A stretch of DNA of 5,907 nt from NCBI GenBank assembly GCA_023137075.1, contig JAGLQA010000589.1:1-5907 (forward strand), written 5' to 3'. The position numbers and the translations under genes were made by a program. Origin of the DNA: Candidatus Aminicenantota bacterium (GTDB taxonomy: Bacteria > Acidobacteriota > Aminicenantia > UBA2199). The notes below the pieces were generated by a model. That model saw only the letters and a list, made by a program, of their open reading frames with translations. It made no database searches and was not told where the DNA came from. Shown here in pieces: positions 1-5,907 of this stretch; the first letter of the stretch is position 1; every line of letters starts with the position of its first letter.

Positions 1-2025
1 TTATTCGTGATAGTACTTGTAATAGTAGCGGTTGCGGATGATGTTCTTGACGTAATTCCGGGTTTCGGAAAAAGGTATCATCTCAATAAATTCATCGGTT
101 CCGACATGACCGAATTCTTTCAGCCATTGGTCAACCCGGTGGTCACCGGCATTATAGGCGGCCAGCGCTAAATGCACCCGGCCGTCGTATTTGTCTAAAA
201 GAAAACGGAAATACTTGGTGCCGAGCCTGACATTAATCTCCGGTTTGTAGAGATCCCACTTGCGAATCTTGATCCCTTCTCCCCTGGCCATTTGCCGGGC
301 GGTGCCTAATAAGAGCTGCATCAGGCCATTGGCTTTGGCCGGAGATACGGCGTCGGCCCTGAACATGGTTTCTTCGCGTATCAGGGCCAGGAGCAGCATA
401 TTGTCGATATCGTAAATGCCTGCATATTTGTCGATCACACCTTTGTATCGCACGGGCGCATAAATCCGGCCCAGGGAGCCGGGCAGCACAATACAGGTGT
501 AACCGGGGAAATTTTCCCTGAAACTGATGAAGGCTTTATAAAAATTTTGCTGTTTTAAATAGATGACCGACTCTATGATTTTGAGAATATTACGGTCGGT
601 GGAAGATAATTGCCCATCCTTTTTGGCCTGGCTGATGAAGTCGAAACTCTCAGCAAACAAACCGGCTTTCAATAACAATTTTATATCCTCTATCGCACCG
701 GGTAGACGGCGGCTGGGTTTGCCGCTAATGAAATGCATGAAATTTTTCGACTGCCTGTAACTGTTTTTTTTCTTATCCCCGGCAATCCTGGTGTAGTAAT
801 AGGAGAAAGGATGCTCGTCTATATTTTGTGAACCCTTACCGGTCAACCGGTGCAGCCAATAACTATTGGCAATTTTATAGGAGGTAAATCGTGACCGGGA
901 ACCTTTCTCAAAGTATTGAACGGCTTTCTCCTTGTTGTTGTTCCGGTAGTGAATCCAGGCCGTGACCCACAGAATCCTGTAGAAATCCGGGTCTTCCGGG
1001 ACCCCCGAATCGATATATTTCGTGAAAAACCGTGATGACAATTCCGATTTTCCCTTTATTAAAAGAATACCGGCACAGTCAAGCAGCAGTCCGGCATAAA
1101 TTTCTTCATCCTTTTTTAATTCTTCAACCTCTTCTAAAATATTGTCGAAGTTATCTTGACGGAGATTTATTTTTATAACCAATTTTCGTTTGTGATTTAA
1201 TAGTCGTTTCGTAGTTACTTTCTCTAAGGATCGTAACGCCCGGGTATACTGCTTTCGCCGATAGTAAAACTCGGCGTCTATAAGCCTTGTTAAGGTGGGA
1301 GCCGCGATATATTTTTTCTCCGTTAAAAATTCCCGGTAATCGTTTTTTTCGACTAAGAAAAAAAACTTCCGGTACCAATCGTTATAGGTGAGTTGACTTA
1401 AAAAAGACCTTAACTCCTTCCAGGAGATGAATTTCCTGAAAAAATTCAGGTTGTTGGTTTTGAATAGTTCTTTGAATATATTAAAGGCCCTCGCTTGATT
1501 GGCTGTTTTGCTCAGGCTGTTTATTAAGAGTAACTGCGTCTCCAGGGCTATTATTTCACGACTGCCGCCCGGGGGCGAATCGAAATAGGTAACAAAATCC
1601 CGGTACCTTTTTTTTGCATAAAGAAATTTTAAATACAATTCCCTCTTGCGTCGGTTGATAAATCCGTATTTCGTATTTATATTATCCAAAAGAGCCGGCA
1701 TGCTGTCGCGTTTCCCCTCTTTAAAAAGGGTTTCGGCGGTTTTTAATTGTAAAATATTTTTAATGAGGGGGTTAACGGATCCGGCTGCTTCCGCTTCCAC
1801 CTCACCCGGAACCGCCCGGTTTTGCAGGTCTAATTTCAGGAAAAAATTCACTATCCTGAAATTCTTAAATAAATATCCTTGAGTGTCTGCGGAATTCCCA
1901 TCCCTATCCTGTAAAAAAGTCAGGATCAGAAGAGAAGCGGCAGCGGAAAAAATAAAAACCATTTCAACAAAAAGAATTTTCCTTACCATCTTTGTACACC
2001 GGTTACCGTTATTAAAGAGTCTCAA
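1..2025 (-). CDS. Soluble-type lytic murein transglycosylase (Slt70-like, SLT domain at C-terminus)
   Basis: The product is a periplasmic enzyme of 674 residues predicted to cleave the MurNAc-GlcNAc bond of peptidoglycan, forming 1,6-anhydro-muropeptides. Residues 13-39 are a basic start followed by one hydrophobic segment without a lipobox cysteine, so a signal peptide or signal anchor. Residues about 90-510 are helical and TPR-like, as in the superhelical part of Slt70, including a family-like PFSYYYTRIAG stretch near 406-415. The catalytic SLT domain spans about 528-665: REET with probable catalytic Glu552, GLMQ at 567-570, AYNAG at 623-627 and ETRNYV at 654-659. Length is close to E. coli Slt70 (about 645). 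The stop is a TAA at bases 1-3, so the gene is complete. The start chosen is TTG at 2025, with an AAAGG 8 bases upstream and a 14-base overlap with the preceding gene. An ATG at 1989 (662 residues) makes a tidier signal sequence but has a poor ribosome site. Function confidence is high; the exact start is uncertain. Confidence 0.93.
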   Translation of the reverse strand: MRLFNNGNRCTKMVRKILFVEMVFIFSAAASLLILTFLQDRDGNSADTQGYLFKNFRIVNFFLKLDLQNRAVPGEVEAEAAGSVNPLIKNILQLKTAETLFKEGKRDSMPALLDNINTKYGFINRRKRELYLKFLYAKKRYRDFVTYFDSPPGGSREIIALETQLLLINSLSKTANQARAFNIFKELFKTNNLNFFRKFISWKELRSFLSQLTYNDWYRKFFFLVEKNDYREFLTEKKYIAAPTLTRLIDAEFYYRRKQYTRALRSLEKVTTKRLLNHKRKLVIKINLRQDNFDNILEEVEELKKDEEIYAGLLLDCAGILLIKGKSELSSRFFTKYIDSGVPEDPDFYRILWVTAWIHYRNNNKEKAVQYFEKGSRSRFTSYKIANSYWLHRLTGKGSQNIDEHPFSYYYTRIAGDKKKNSYRQSKNFMHFISGKPSRRLPGAIEDIKLLLKAGLFAESFDFISQAKKDGQLSSTDRNILKIIESVIYLKQQNFYKAFISFRENFPGYTCIVLPGSLGRIYAPVRYKGVIDKYAGIYDIDNMLLLALIREETMFRADAVSPAKANGLMQLLLGTARQMARGEGIKIRKWDLYKPEINVRLGTKYFRFLLDKYDGRVHLALAAYNAGDHRVDQWLKEFGHVGTDEFIEMIPFSETRNYVKNIIRNRYYYKYYHE

Positions 2026-3049
2026 ATTTATAGCCTTTTAATGCTTCTTTATCTCCTTTTACCAGTTGTTTGACTAATTGTTTTTCGAAAATATTGATAT
2101 TACTGTATTTAATCTGGTACAATTCCTTTGCCTGCATGATCGTATCTTCCAACAGCTTGAACACCGCTCGTTTTTTCCTTCCTTCTTCAACAACTTTCTT
2201 ATTATAAAGAATGATATCGTTGATGATTACCCGGGCCAATCTTTCCGGATCGCTCTCTTTTACGGATGGAAGCGTGATCTCATTATCATCCCCCGTTTGC
2301 TCGAATTCGGCTTCCGGCGGTTGTTCCGGCTCCACATCCACATCCACATATTCCCTGGTTTTTATTTTCGATAGAATCTTCTGGCGCAGCGGTAGTAAAT
2401 CGAGACTCATTTCTCCCACAATTGAAAGCATCTCTATTTCTTTTTTACCTATTTTTTTACCGCCAAACACGTCGATATAAATGACAGCTTGCGGTTTACC
2501 TTTTACGAAGAAGGGCAGCACATAAATCGATTCGGGATTTTCGCCGCCAAGCCTGCTGAATATGAGATGATCGTCGGGCTGTGATAAGGGGGCACCGGAA
2601 TAGGTTTCTTTGGTACCAAGCACCTGTTTGAAAACCGTATTGGCAGAAAAGGGAATGAGTATTTTTTTTATTCCATCGTCCTGGATGCCGCCGCTGTGGC
2701 CGGAGAATCCTTTTCCCTTCCAACCCATCAATTTGTCCTCTTTGACTAAAAATAATGCAGCCCGGGTACAGAATTTATTTAGAGCTTCCAGTAGATTGTT
2801 AATTAAATTTAACTGGTTATCGGCTATGGATATTTTCATGATCGATTTATGGATAAAAACGATGTCCGCGGAACCGCCCACGGTTTCTAATCCGTCGGGC
2901 ATACTATAGCGGCTAAAATCCTCTAAATTTTTGATCTTTTCCAACTGCTCTATAATATTGTTCTTTGCTTCGTCGATCTTTGCCTGAACTAAATTCTTTT
3001 TCTCCGCTAAAATGTTATCGATTGCATTCTTAATTTTTTTATTGCTCAT
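2012..3049 (-). CDS. GAF-like domain protein of unknown function with conserved C-terminal helical module
   Basis: This 345-residue cytoplasmic protein has no signal peptide or membrane segment, and I do not recognise a named gene. Residues 1-45 are charged and helical, probably a coiled coil. Residues about 62-222 look like a degenerate GAF sensor fold: a helix with many Leu and Asn, ALFLVKEDKLMGW at 98-110 then KGKGF at 111-115, VLPFFVKGKPQAVIYIDV at 177-194, and a closing helix. Residues 235-265 form an acidic, proline-containing linker. Residues 267-325 form a second helical module with the pattern ARVIINDIILYN (272-283), VEEGR (287-291) and KELY (308-311). I recall this pattern as a recurrent tail on Acidobacteriota and deltaproteobacterial proteins. 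The start is ATG with GGAGAG 5 bases upstream. It lies 21 bases after the phosphoesterase gene and overlaps or abuts the transglycosylase gene, so it is the middle gene of an operon. A ligand-sensing or adaptor role is only inferred. Confidence 0.8.
   Translation of the reverse strand: MSNKKIKNAIDNILAEKKNLVQAKIDEAKNNIIEQLEKIKNLEDFSRYSMPDGLETVGGSADIVFIHKSIMKISIADNQLNLINNLLEALNKFCTRAALFLVKEDKLMGWKGKGFSGHSGGIQDDGIKKILIPFSANTVFKQVLGTKETYSGAPLSQPDDHLIFSRLGGENPESIYVLPFFVKGKPQAVIYIDVFGGKKIGKKEIEMLSIVGEMSLDLLPLRQKILSKIKTREYVDVDVEPEQPPEAEFEQTGDDNEITLPSVKESDPERLARVIINDIILYNKKVVEEGRKKRAVFKLLEDTIMQAKELYQIKYSNINIFEKQLVKQLVKGDKEALKGYKFETL
2034..2038 (-). promoter_or_regulatory. Ribosome binding site supporting the TTG start of the transglycosylase gene
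   Basis: On the minus strand AAAGG sits 8 bases before the TTG at 2025, inside the last codons of the upstream gene. The alternative ATG at 1989 is preceded by GGTGTACAAAG, which has no good Shine-Dalgarno core. This favours the TTG start and translational coupling, but both starts remain possible. Confidence 0.4.
2331..2348. repeat. Short tandem hexamer repeat (TCCACA x3) inside the linker of the GAF-like gene
   Basis: Three perfect tandem copies of TCCACA on the plus strand read as alternating GTG and GAT codons on the coding strand, giving the YVDVDVEP stretch at residues 234-241. The unit is six bases, so gain or loss of a copy would add or remove a Val-Asp pair without breaking the frame. 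It lies in the acidic linker between the two domains, where length change should be tolerated. Confidence 0.6.
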
Positions 3050-3054
3050 TATAA

Positions 3055-3060
3055 CTCTCC
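3055..3060 (-). promoter_or_regulatory. Strong Shine-Dalgarno site for the GAF-like gene
   Basis: GGAGAG lies 5 bases before the ATG at 3049, within the 21-base gap after the phosphoesterase stop codon. It fixes the start and supports independent, efficient initiation on a shared mRNA. Confidence 0.6.
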
Positions 3061-3070
3061 ATGGGATTAC

Positions 3071-3808
3071 CTAAATTCCTGATTCTAAGCGGCTGGACAA
3101 TATTTCCGGGAGCCCGACCTCCCTGATTTTTCGCTGCGTTTTCTTGATATCATAGGGGAATCTCTGAAAATGCACCTCTTTCCTGGTAGAATCGAAAATC
3201 ACAAAGCTGGGGTCCGGATCTTTATCCCTGGGTTGGCCGATGGAACCCGGGTTGATCAGGTACCGGGTATTCGGATCAAGTTTTATTTTGATGTTTTTGC
3301 TCAGGGGTACGATATCGATTTTATCATTCCTGAGCAGGTAGATAATGGGGAAATGTGTATGACCGAAAAAGCCGACCTGTGTCTCCATAAACTTGAAAGA
3401 TTCAACCGCTTCAAACATTGAAAAAACATAATAATCTTCATCGAAGGTCGAACCGTGGCAGATGGTAATAAAATGGTCCACAATCTCAGGCCCTCTTTTG
3501 ATATTTTTTAAAAACTCCTGGTTTTCTTTGCTTGTTTGTATCTTACTCCACTCGGCAGAAAATGCCGCTACCGGGTTAAAAAGTGAAGAGGATTCCAGGT
3601 CGGCAATAACTTTGTCGTGGTTTCCCCTTATGTAATGTGATTTATTTATCGTTTTAAACAATTCAATCGTCTCATTGGGATTTGCCCCGTATCCCACAAG
3701 ATCGCCTAAAAACAAATATTTATCGACTTCTGTTGCTTTTTTTATGCTTAACAATTTCTCGAAAGCTTCTAAGTTGCTGTGAATGTCACTAAATATTAAA
3801 TATTTCAT
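3071..3808 (-). CDS. Calcineurin-like metallophosphoesterase (YfcE/MJ0936-type)
   Basis: The product is a 245-residue cytoplasmic two-metal phosphoesterase. All signature motifs of the calcineurin-like superfamily are present in order: DIHSN with Asp8, His10 and Asn12; GDLVGYG at 35-41 with bridging Asp36; GNHD at 62-65; CHGS with His118; GHTH at 149-152; then the NPGSIGQPRD segment at 186-195 typical of the YfcE-like group. These residues bind the metal pair and phosphate, so the enzyme should be active. The group includes phosphodiesterases acting on artificial diesters and some nucleotide phosphatases; the substrate here cannot be told from sequence. Residues about 208-245 extend past the core. 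The start is ATG with AAGG 6 bases upstream. It is the first gene of a probable three-gene operon with its own promoter. A role in hydrolysing a cyclic nucleotide or a cell-wall precursor is possible but not shown. Confidence 0.92.
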   Translation of the reverse strand: MKYLIFSDIHSNLEAFEKLLSIKKATEVDKYLFLGDLVGYGANPNETIELFKTINKSHYIRGNHDKVIADLESSSLFNPVAAFSAEWSKIQTSKENQEFLKNIKRGPEIVDHFITICHGSTFDEDYYVFSMFEAVESFKFMETQVGFFGHTHFPIIYLLRNDKIDIVPLSKNIKIKLDPNTRYLINPGSIGQPRDKDPDPSFVIFDSTRKEVHFQRFPYDIKKTQRKIREVGLPEILSSRLESGI

Positions 3809-3843
3809 TAACTACCTTATATACGTCTCGGAACTTAAGTATA

Positions 3844-3872
3844 AGTATAGTCCTTTTTGATAAAACAATCAA
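3844..3872 (-). promoter_or_regulatory. Predicted sigma-70 promoter of the phosphoesterase operon
   Basis: On the minus strand TTGATT (3872-3867) and TATACT (3849-3844) are separated by exactly 17 bases. Nine A residues (3882-3874) sit just upstream of the -35 box, resembling an UP element. A second TATACT (3842-3837) follows one base after the first and could serve as an alternative -10. Transcription would start near 3836, giving a leader of roughly 28 bases with the AAGG ribosome site. The position in the 97-base gap after lipA fits a promoter for the three downstream genes. An inverted repeat TTGAT-N6-ATCAA covers part of the -35 box and spacer and might be an operator. Confidence 0.6.
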
Positions 3873-3905
3873 GTTTTTTTTTATACCATGAATACTTAAA
3901 TGTTA

Positions 3906-4796
3906 TCAGCGTTCCGCTTCAATCCCCCGGTATTTCCGGTACATCCGGCCGGCTCCATAAGAACTTCGTACAAAGGGGCCCGATTCCACGGCTGCGAAGC
4001 CGCAGGAGAGGGCCTGCTCCCGTAATGCGACGAATTCTTCGGGTGAATAGTATTTTTCAACGGGGAGATTGTTTGCCCCAGGCTGCAGGTACTGCCCGAT
4101 TGTGAGTAGTTTGACGCCACTCTCTCTCAGATCCCGGAATAACTCTTCTATCTCCGCTGCCGTCTCTCCCAATCCTATCATTATCCCCGATTTAGTAATT
4201 AAATTATTCTCCCCGGCTTGCCTTAAAACCTTAAGCGAAACTCCATAGTTTTCCGGGTTCCGGTTAACCTTTGCATAGAGCCCTTTTACCGTCTCTAAGT
4301 TGTGGTTCAAGACATCGGGGCGTGCCGAAAAAACCCGGTTTAAAGCATCATCGCTGCCTTTAAAACCGGGGATTAGTACTTCAACTGTTGAATCGCACCT
4401 CCTATTTTTTATTTTTTCTATAAGTGCGGCAAAATGTGTGCTGCCGCCATCTGCCAGATCATCCCGGGTAACGGAAGTTATCACAATATACTTAGCTCCC
4501 ATGATCGTTATCATTTCCAATATTCGATCCGCTTCCTCCGGATTTAGGGGTTGGGGAGTGCCTGTTTTGACCGCGCAGAAGGAGCAATTTCGCGAACAAA
4601 TATCTCCCATGATTAAAAAAGTGGCATGATAATTGTTCCAGCATTCCGAAATATTGGGGCACCGCGCATCCCGGCAAATGGTACTGAGCTGCCTCCGCTC
4701 TAATTCTTTCTTGATTTTAAAATAGTTCTCTCCAGCCGGTATTTTCGCCTTTAACCAACCTGGCTTAGGTTTCCTGACTCTTGCATTCATATTCAT
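3906..4796 (-). CDS. lipA: Lipoyl synthase (radical SAM)
   Basis: LipA inserts two sulfur atoms at C6 and C8 of octanoyl groups bound to lipoyl domains (pyruvate and 2-oxoglutarate dehydrogenases, glycine cleavage H protein), using S-adenosylmethionine and two [4Fe-4S] clusters. Numbered from the ATG at 4796 (296 residues), the auxiliary-cluster motif CX4CX5C is Cys41, Cys46 and Cys52; the radical SAM motif CX3CX2C is Cys67, Cys71 and Cys74; and RSSY, whose serine ligates the auxiliary cluster, is at 277-280. Other family landmarks are CPNISECW, VITSVTRDDLADGG, LNHNLET, KSGIMIGLGE and TIGQYLQP. All key residues are intact and length is normal. The reading frame extends to a TTG at 4835, but that codon overlaps the -10 box of the promoter, so the ATG at 4796 (or 4790) is preferred. 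No lipB, lplA or lipoyl-domain gene is in the window, so the octanoyl donor route is not visible. Confidence 0.97.
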   Translation of the reverse strand: MNMNARVRKPKPGWLKAKIPAGENYFKIKKELERRQLSTICRDARCPNISECWNNYHATFLIMGDICSRNCSFCAVKTGTPQPLNPEEADRILEMITIMGAKYIVITSVTRDDLADGGSTHFAALIEKIKNRRCDSTVEVLIPGFKGSDDALNRVFSARPDVLNHNLETVKGLYAKVNRNPENYGVSLKVLRQAGENNLITKSGIMIGLGETAAEIEELFRDLRESGVKLLTIGQYLQPGANNLPVEKYYSPEEFVALREQALSCGFAAVESGPFVRSSYGAGRMYRKYRGIEAER

Positions 4797-4811
4797 TTTC
4801 TTCAAAACTTG

Positions 4812-4826
4812 CCGGGTTCCCCCCGG
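4812..4826 (-). other. Small GC hairpin in the lipA leader
   Basis: CCGGG and CCCGG can pair as a five-base all-GC stem with a five-base loop in the predicted 5' leader of lipA mRNA, ending 15 bases before the ATG at 4796. It could modulate translation or stability, but it is short and may be chance. It is not followed by a U-run, so it is not a terminator. Confidence 0.25.
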
Positions 4827-4834
4827 AATTGTCA

Positions 4835-4863
4835 ATTCTATTATAAGGCCAAGCTCTTGTCAA
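4835..4863 (-). promoter_or_regulatory. Predicted strong sigma-70 promoter of lipA
   Basis: On the minus strand a perfect -35 box TTGACA (4863-4858) and a near-consensus -10 box TAGAAT (4840-4835) are separated by 17 bases. Transcription should begin near 4829, about 33 bases before the ATG at 4796. It lies in the gap after the cyclase gene, so lipA can be expressed independently of it. A perfect TATAAT overlaps the -10 region but its spacing to TTGACA is only 12 bases. Confidence 0.65.
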
Positions 4864-4890
4864 TCTGCCGGATTCCGAAAGGCAGCGGAA

Positions 4891-5907
4891 TTACCCGGTT
4901 TTGAAAACGGTTTTCGGTCTTTCGACGCGGTTCCTTCCCCGCTGTTTGGCTTTATAAAGCGCTTTATCCACCCGCTTGGTAAACCGGTCAACCGTATCAT
5001 CGGGGAAAAATTCCGCGATCCCGAAACAGCAGGTCACAGTTCCCGCCTGCTCGAAATGGCTTTTTTCGATTTTGAGCCGGATCCGTTCGGCCAGGTAGTA
5101 CGCGTTTTCTAAATCGGCATTGGGAAGCAATACCATAAATTCTTCTCCGCCCCAGCGGGCAAAGGTATCGCTTTCCCTGATACATCCCCTGACAACACCG
5201 ACCAGTTTTTTTATCACTTCATCGCCGACATCATGGCCATAGGTATCGTTTACCTTTTTAAAATGATCGATATCGAACATGATGATCGACAGGTTTGCAT
5301 CCCGGCTGGTTTTCAATTTTTTGATCTCTTCGTCTAAGGCTTCGCAAAATTTGACCCGGTTGAATATTCCGGTTAATTGATCGGTGACGTACAGTTTTTT
5401 CAGTTTCTCTTCCATCTCCCGGTTCTTTGTGATATCGACGGCGTTAATAACTGCGCCTAACACCTTCCTCTCCAAGGTGAACAGCGGACTGTAACTCATA
5501 AACATAAACCGGCTTTTTCTTCTGGGAAAATCGAACCAGCCCTGGTAATGAACTTTTTCTCCTTTAAGGCATTTGTCTATCGAGGCCTTGATGTGTTCCT
5601 GGAATACCTCTCTGCCAAAAACTTCTTCTATAGGACGTCCGATTACTTCTTCCCTTTTTTTGCCGTAAATGGTCAGGGATGCTTCATTGGCAGTCCGGAA
5701 TATATAACTCCTGTCCACAAAGGACATGTGGGCATTAACGGTTGAGAAAATCTGGGAATAGCGGTAAATGGTTTCTTCGATCTTCTTGTGTTCGGTAATA
5801 TCGTTATAGAACAGGGCAAATTTATCGATATCTCCGTTAGGATTAAACATAGGGTAGATGCAGGAGGCAAAAACAGCGCTTTTATGCACCTCCTCAAAAT
5901 GAACAGG
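4891..5907 (-). CDS. PAS-GGDEF diguanylate cyclase, 5' end outside the window
   Basis: The product is predicted to make c-di-GMP from two GTP under control of PAS sensor domains. The first GTG in frame is at 5889, but the frame stays open to the window edge, adding PVHFEE. The first about 40 residues read as the last part of a PAS domain ending in NDITEHKK, so the true start lies beyond 5907. Numbered from the GTG, a second PAS domain spans about 42-155 ending in AVDITKNREMEE, followed by a short signalling helix and the GGDEF domain at about 166-325. The active-site motif is GGEEF (247-251). The metal and substrate segment FDIDHFKKVNDTYGHD (205-220) is intact. RESD (238-241) five residues before GGEEF matches the inhibitory RxxD I-site, so product feedback is expected. 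No membrane segment is visible in the part present. The gene ends with TAA at 4893-4891, with no clear terminator after it. Confidence 0.95.
   Translation of the reverse strand, partial: PVHFEEVHKSAVFASCIYPMFNPNGDIDKFALFYNDITEHKKIEETIYRYSQIFSTVNAHMSFVDRSYIFRTANEASLTIYGKKREEVIGRPIEEVFGREVFQEHIKASIDKCLKGEKVHYQGWFDFPRRKSRFMFMSYSPLFTLERKVLGAVINAVDITKNREMEEKLKKLYVTDQLTGIFNRVKFCEALDEEIKKLKTSRDANLSIIMFDIDHFKKVNDTYGHDVGDEVIKKLVGVVRGCIRESDTFARWGGEEFMVLLPNADLENAYYLAERIRLKIEKSHFEQAGTVTCCFGIAEFFPDDTVDRFTKRVDKALYKAKQRGRNRVERPKTVFKTG

Noticed and set aside
2610..2909. Plus-strand open frame of 99 codons opposite the GAF-like gene
   Set aside because: It is antisense to a better supported gene with a strong ribosome site, and its protein shows no family motif.
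3857..3882. Hairpin TTGAT-N6-ATCAA followed by nine T on the plus strand, resembling an intrinsic terminator
   Set aside because: The stem is only five mostly AT pairs, and no plus-strand gene ends there. On the transcribed minus strand it lacks a U-run, and it overlaps the promoter instead.
4300..4629. Plus-strand open frame of 109 codons opposite lipA
   Set aside because: It is fully antisense to a gene with all LipA signature motifs, shows no recognisable domain, and is best explained as a shadow of the lipA codons.
4840..4845. Perfect TATAAT as the lipA -10 box
   Set aside because: Its distance from TTGACA is only 12 bases, and the hexamer at a 17-base spacing is GCAGAT, a poor -35. TAGAAT at 17 bases from TTGACA fits better.
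4865..4890. Two mutually exclusive hairpins after the cyclase stop (CTGCC/GGCAG and TTCCG/CGGAA), considered as a terminator or attenuator
   Set aside because: Stems are five pairs with long loops and neither is followed by a U-run on the minus strand. They lie upstream of the lipA promoter, so they cannot be in the lipA leader.
1..5907. Defence system, mobile element, CRISPR array or RNA gene
   Set aside because: The five genes fill the window with recognisable or domain-assigned proteins. No long direct or inverted repeats, transposase, integrase, spaced repeats or tRNA-like structure was seen.

Overview
The window carries five protein-coding genes, all on the minus strand, so transcription runs from base 5907 towards base 1. 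In that order they are: the 3' part of a PAS-GGDEF diguanylate cyclase (cut by the window edge), lipoyl synthase (lipA), a calcineurin-like metallophosphoesterase, a GAF-like protein of unknown function with a distinctive C-terminal module, and a soluble-type lytic murein transglycosylase. Gaps are short. No RNA gene, insertion sequence, CRISPR array or prophage-like feature was seen. No gene-free stretch exceeds about 100 bases.

The sequence suggests two transcription units besides the edge gene. lipA has a strong sigma-70-type promoter in the 94-base gap after the cyclase gene. A second sigma-70-type promoter lies in the 97-base gap after lipA. It is placed to drive a compact three-gene operon: phosphoesterase, then 21 bases to the GAF-like gene, whose stop overlaps or closely abuts the transglycosylase start. 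No convincing intrinsic terminator separates the units, so some read-through is possible.

Functionally the window mixes c-di-GMP signalling, lipoate cofactor synthesis and peptidoglycan turnover. The link between phosphoesterase, GAF-like sensor and transglycosylase is suggested only by the operon layout. The organism looks like an uncultured bacterium of moderate-to-low GC. Slt70-type enzymes are typical of diderm (outer-membrane) bacteria. The GAF-like protein, with a GW..xGF-type segment and a C-terminal ARxI..DI.LYN...VEEGR segment, recalls proteins I associate with Acidobacteriota (including Aminicenantes) and deltaproteobacterial groups. That assignment rests on memory of sequence patterns and is tentative.

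Most of the window is ordinary housekeeping and signalling content. The part most worth following up is the uncharacterised GAF-like protein and whether its operon with the phosphoesterase and transglycosylase is conserved.
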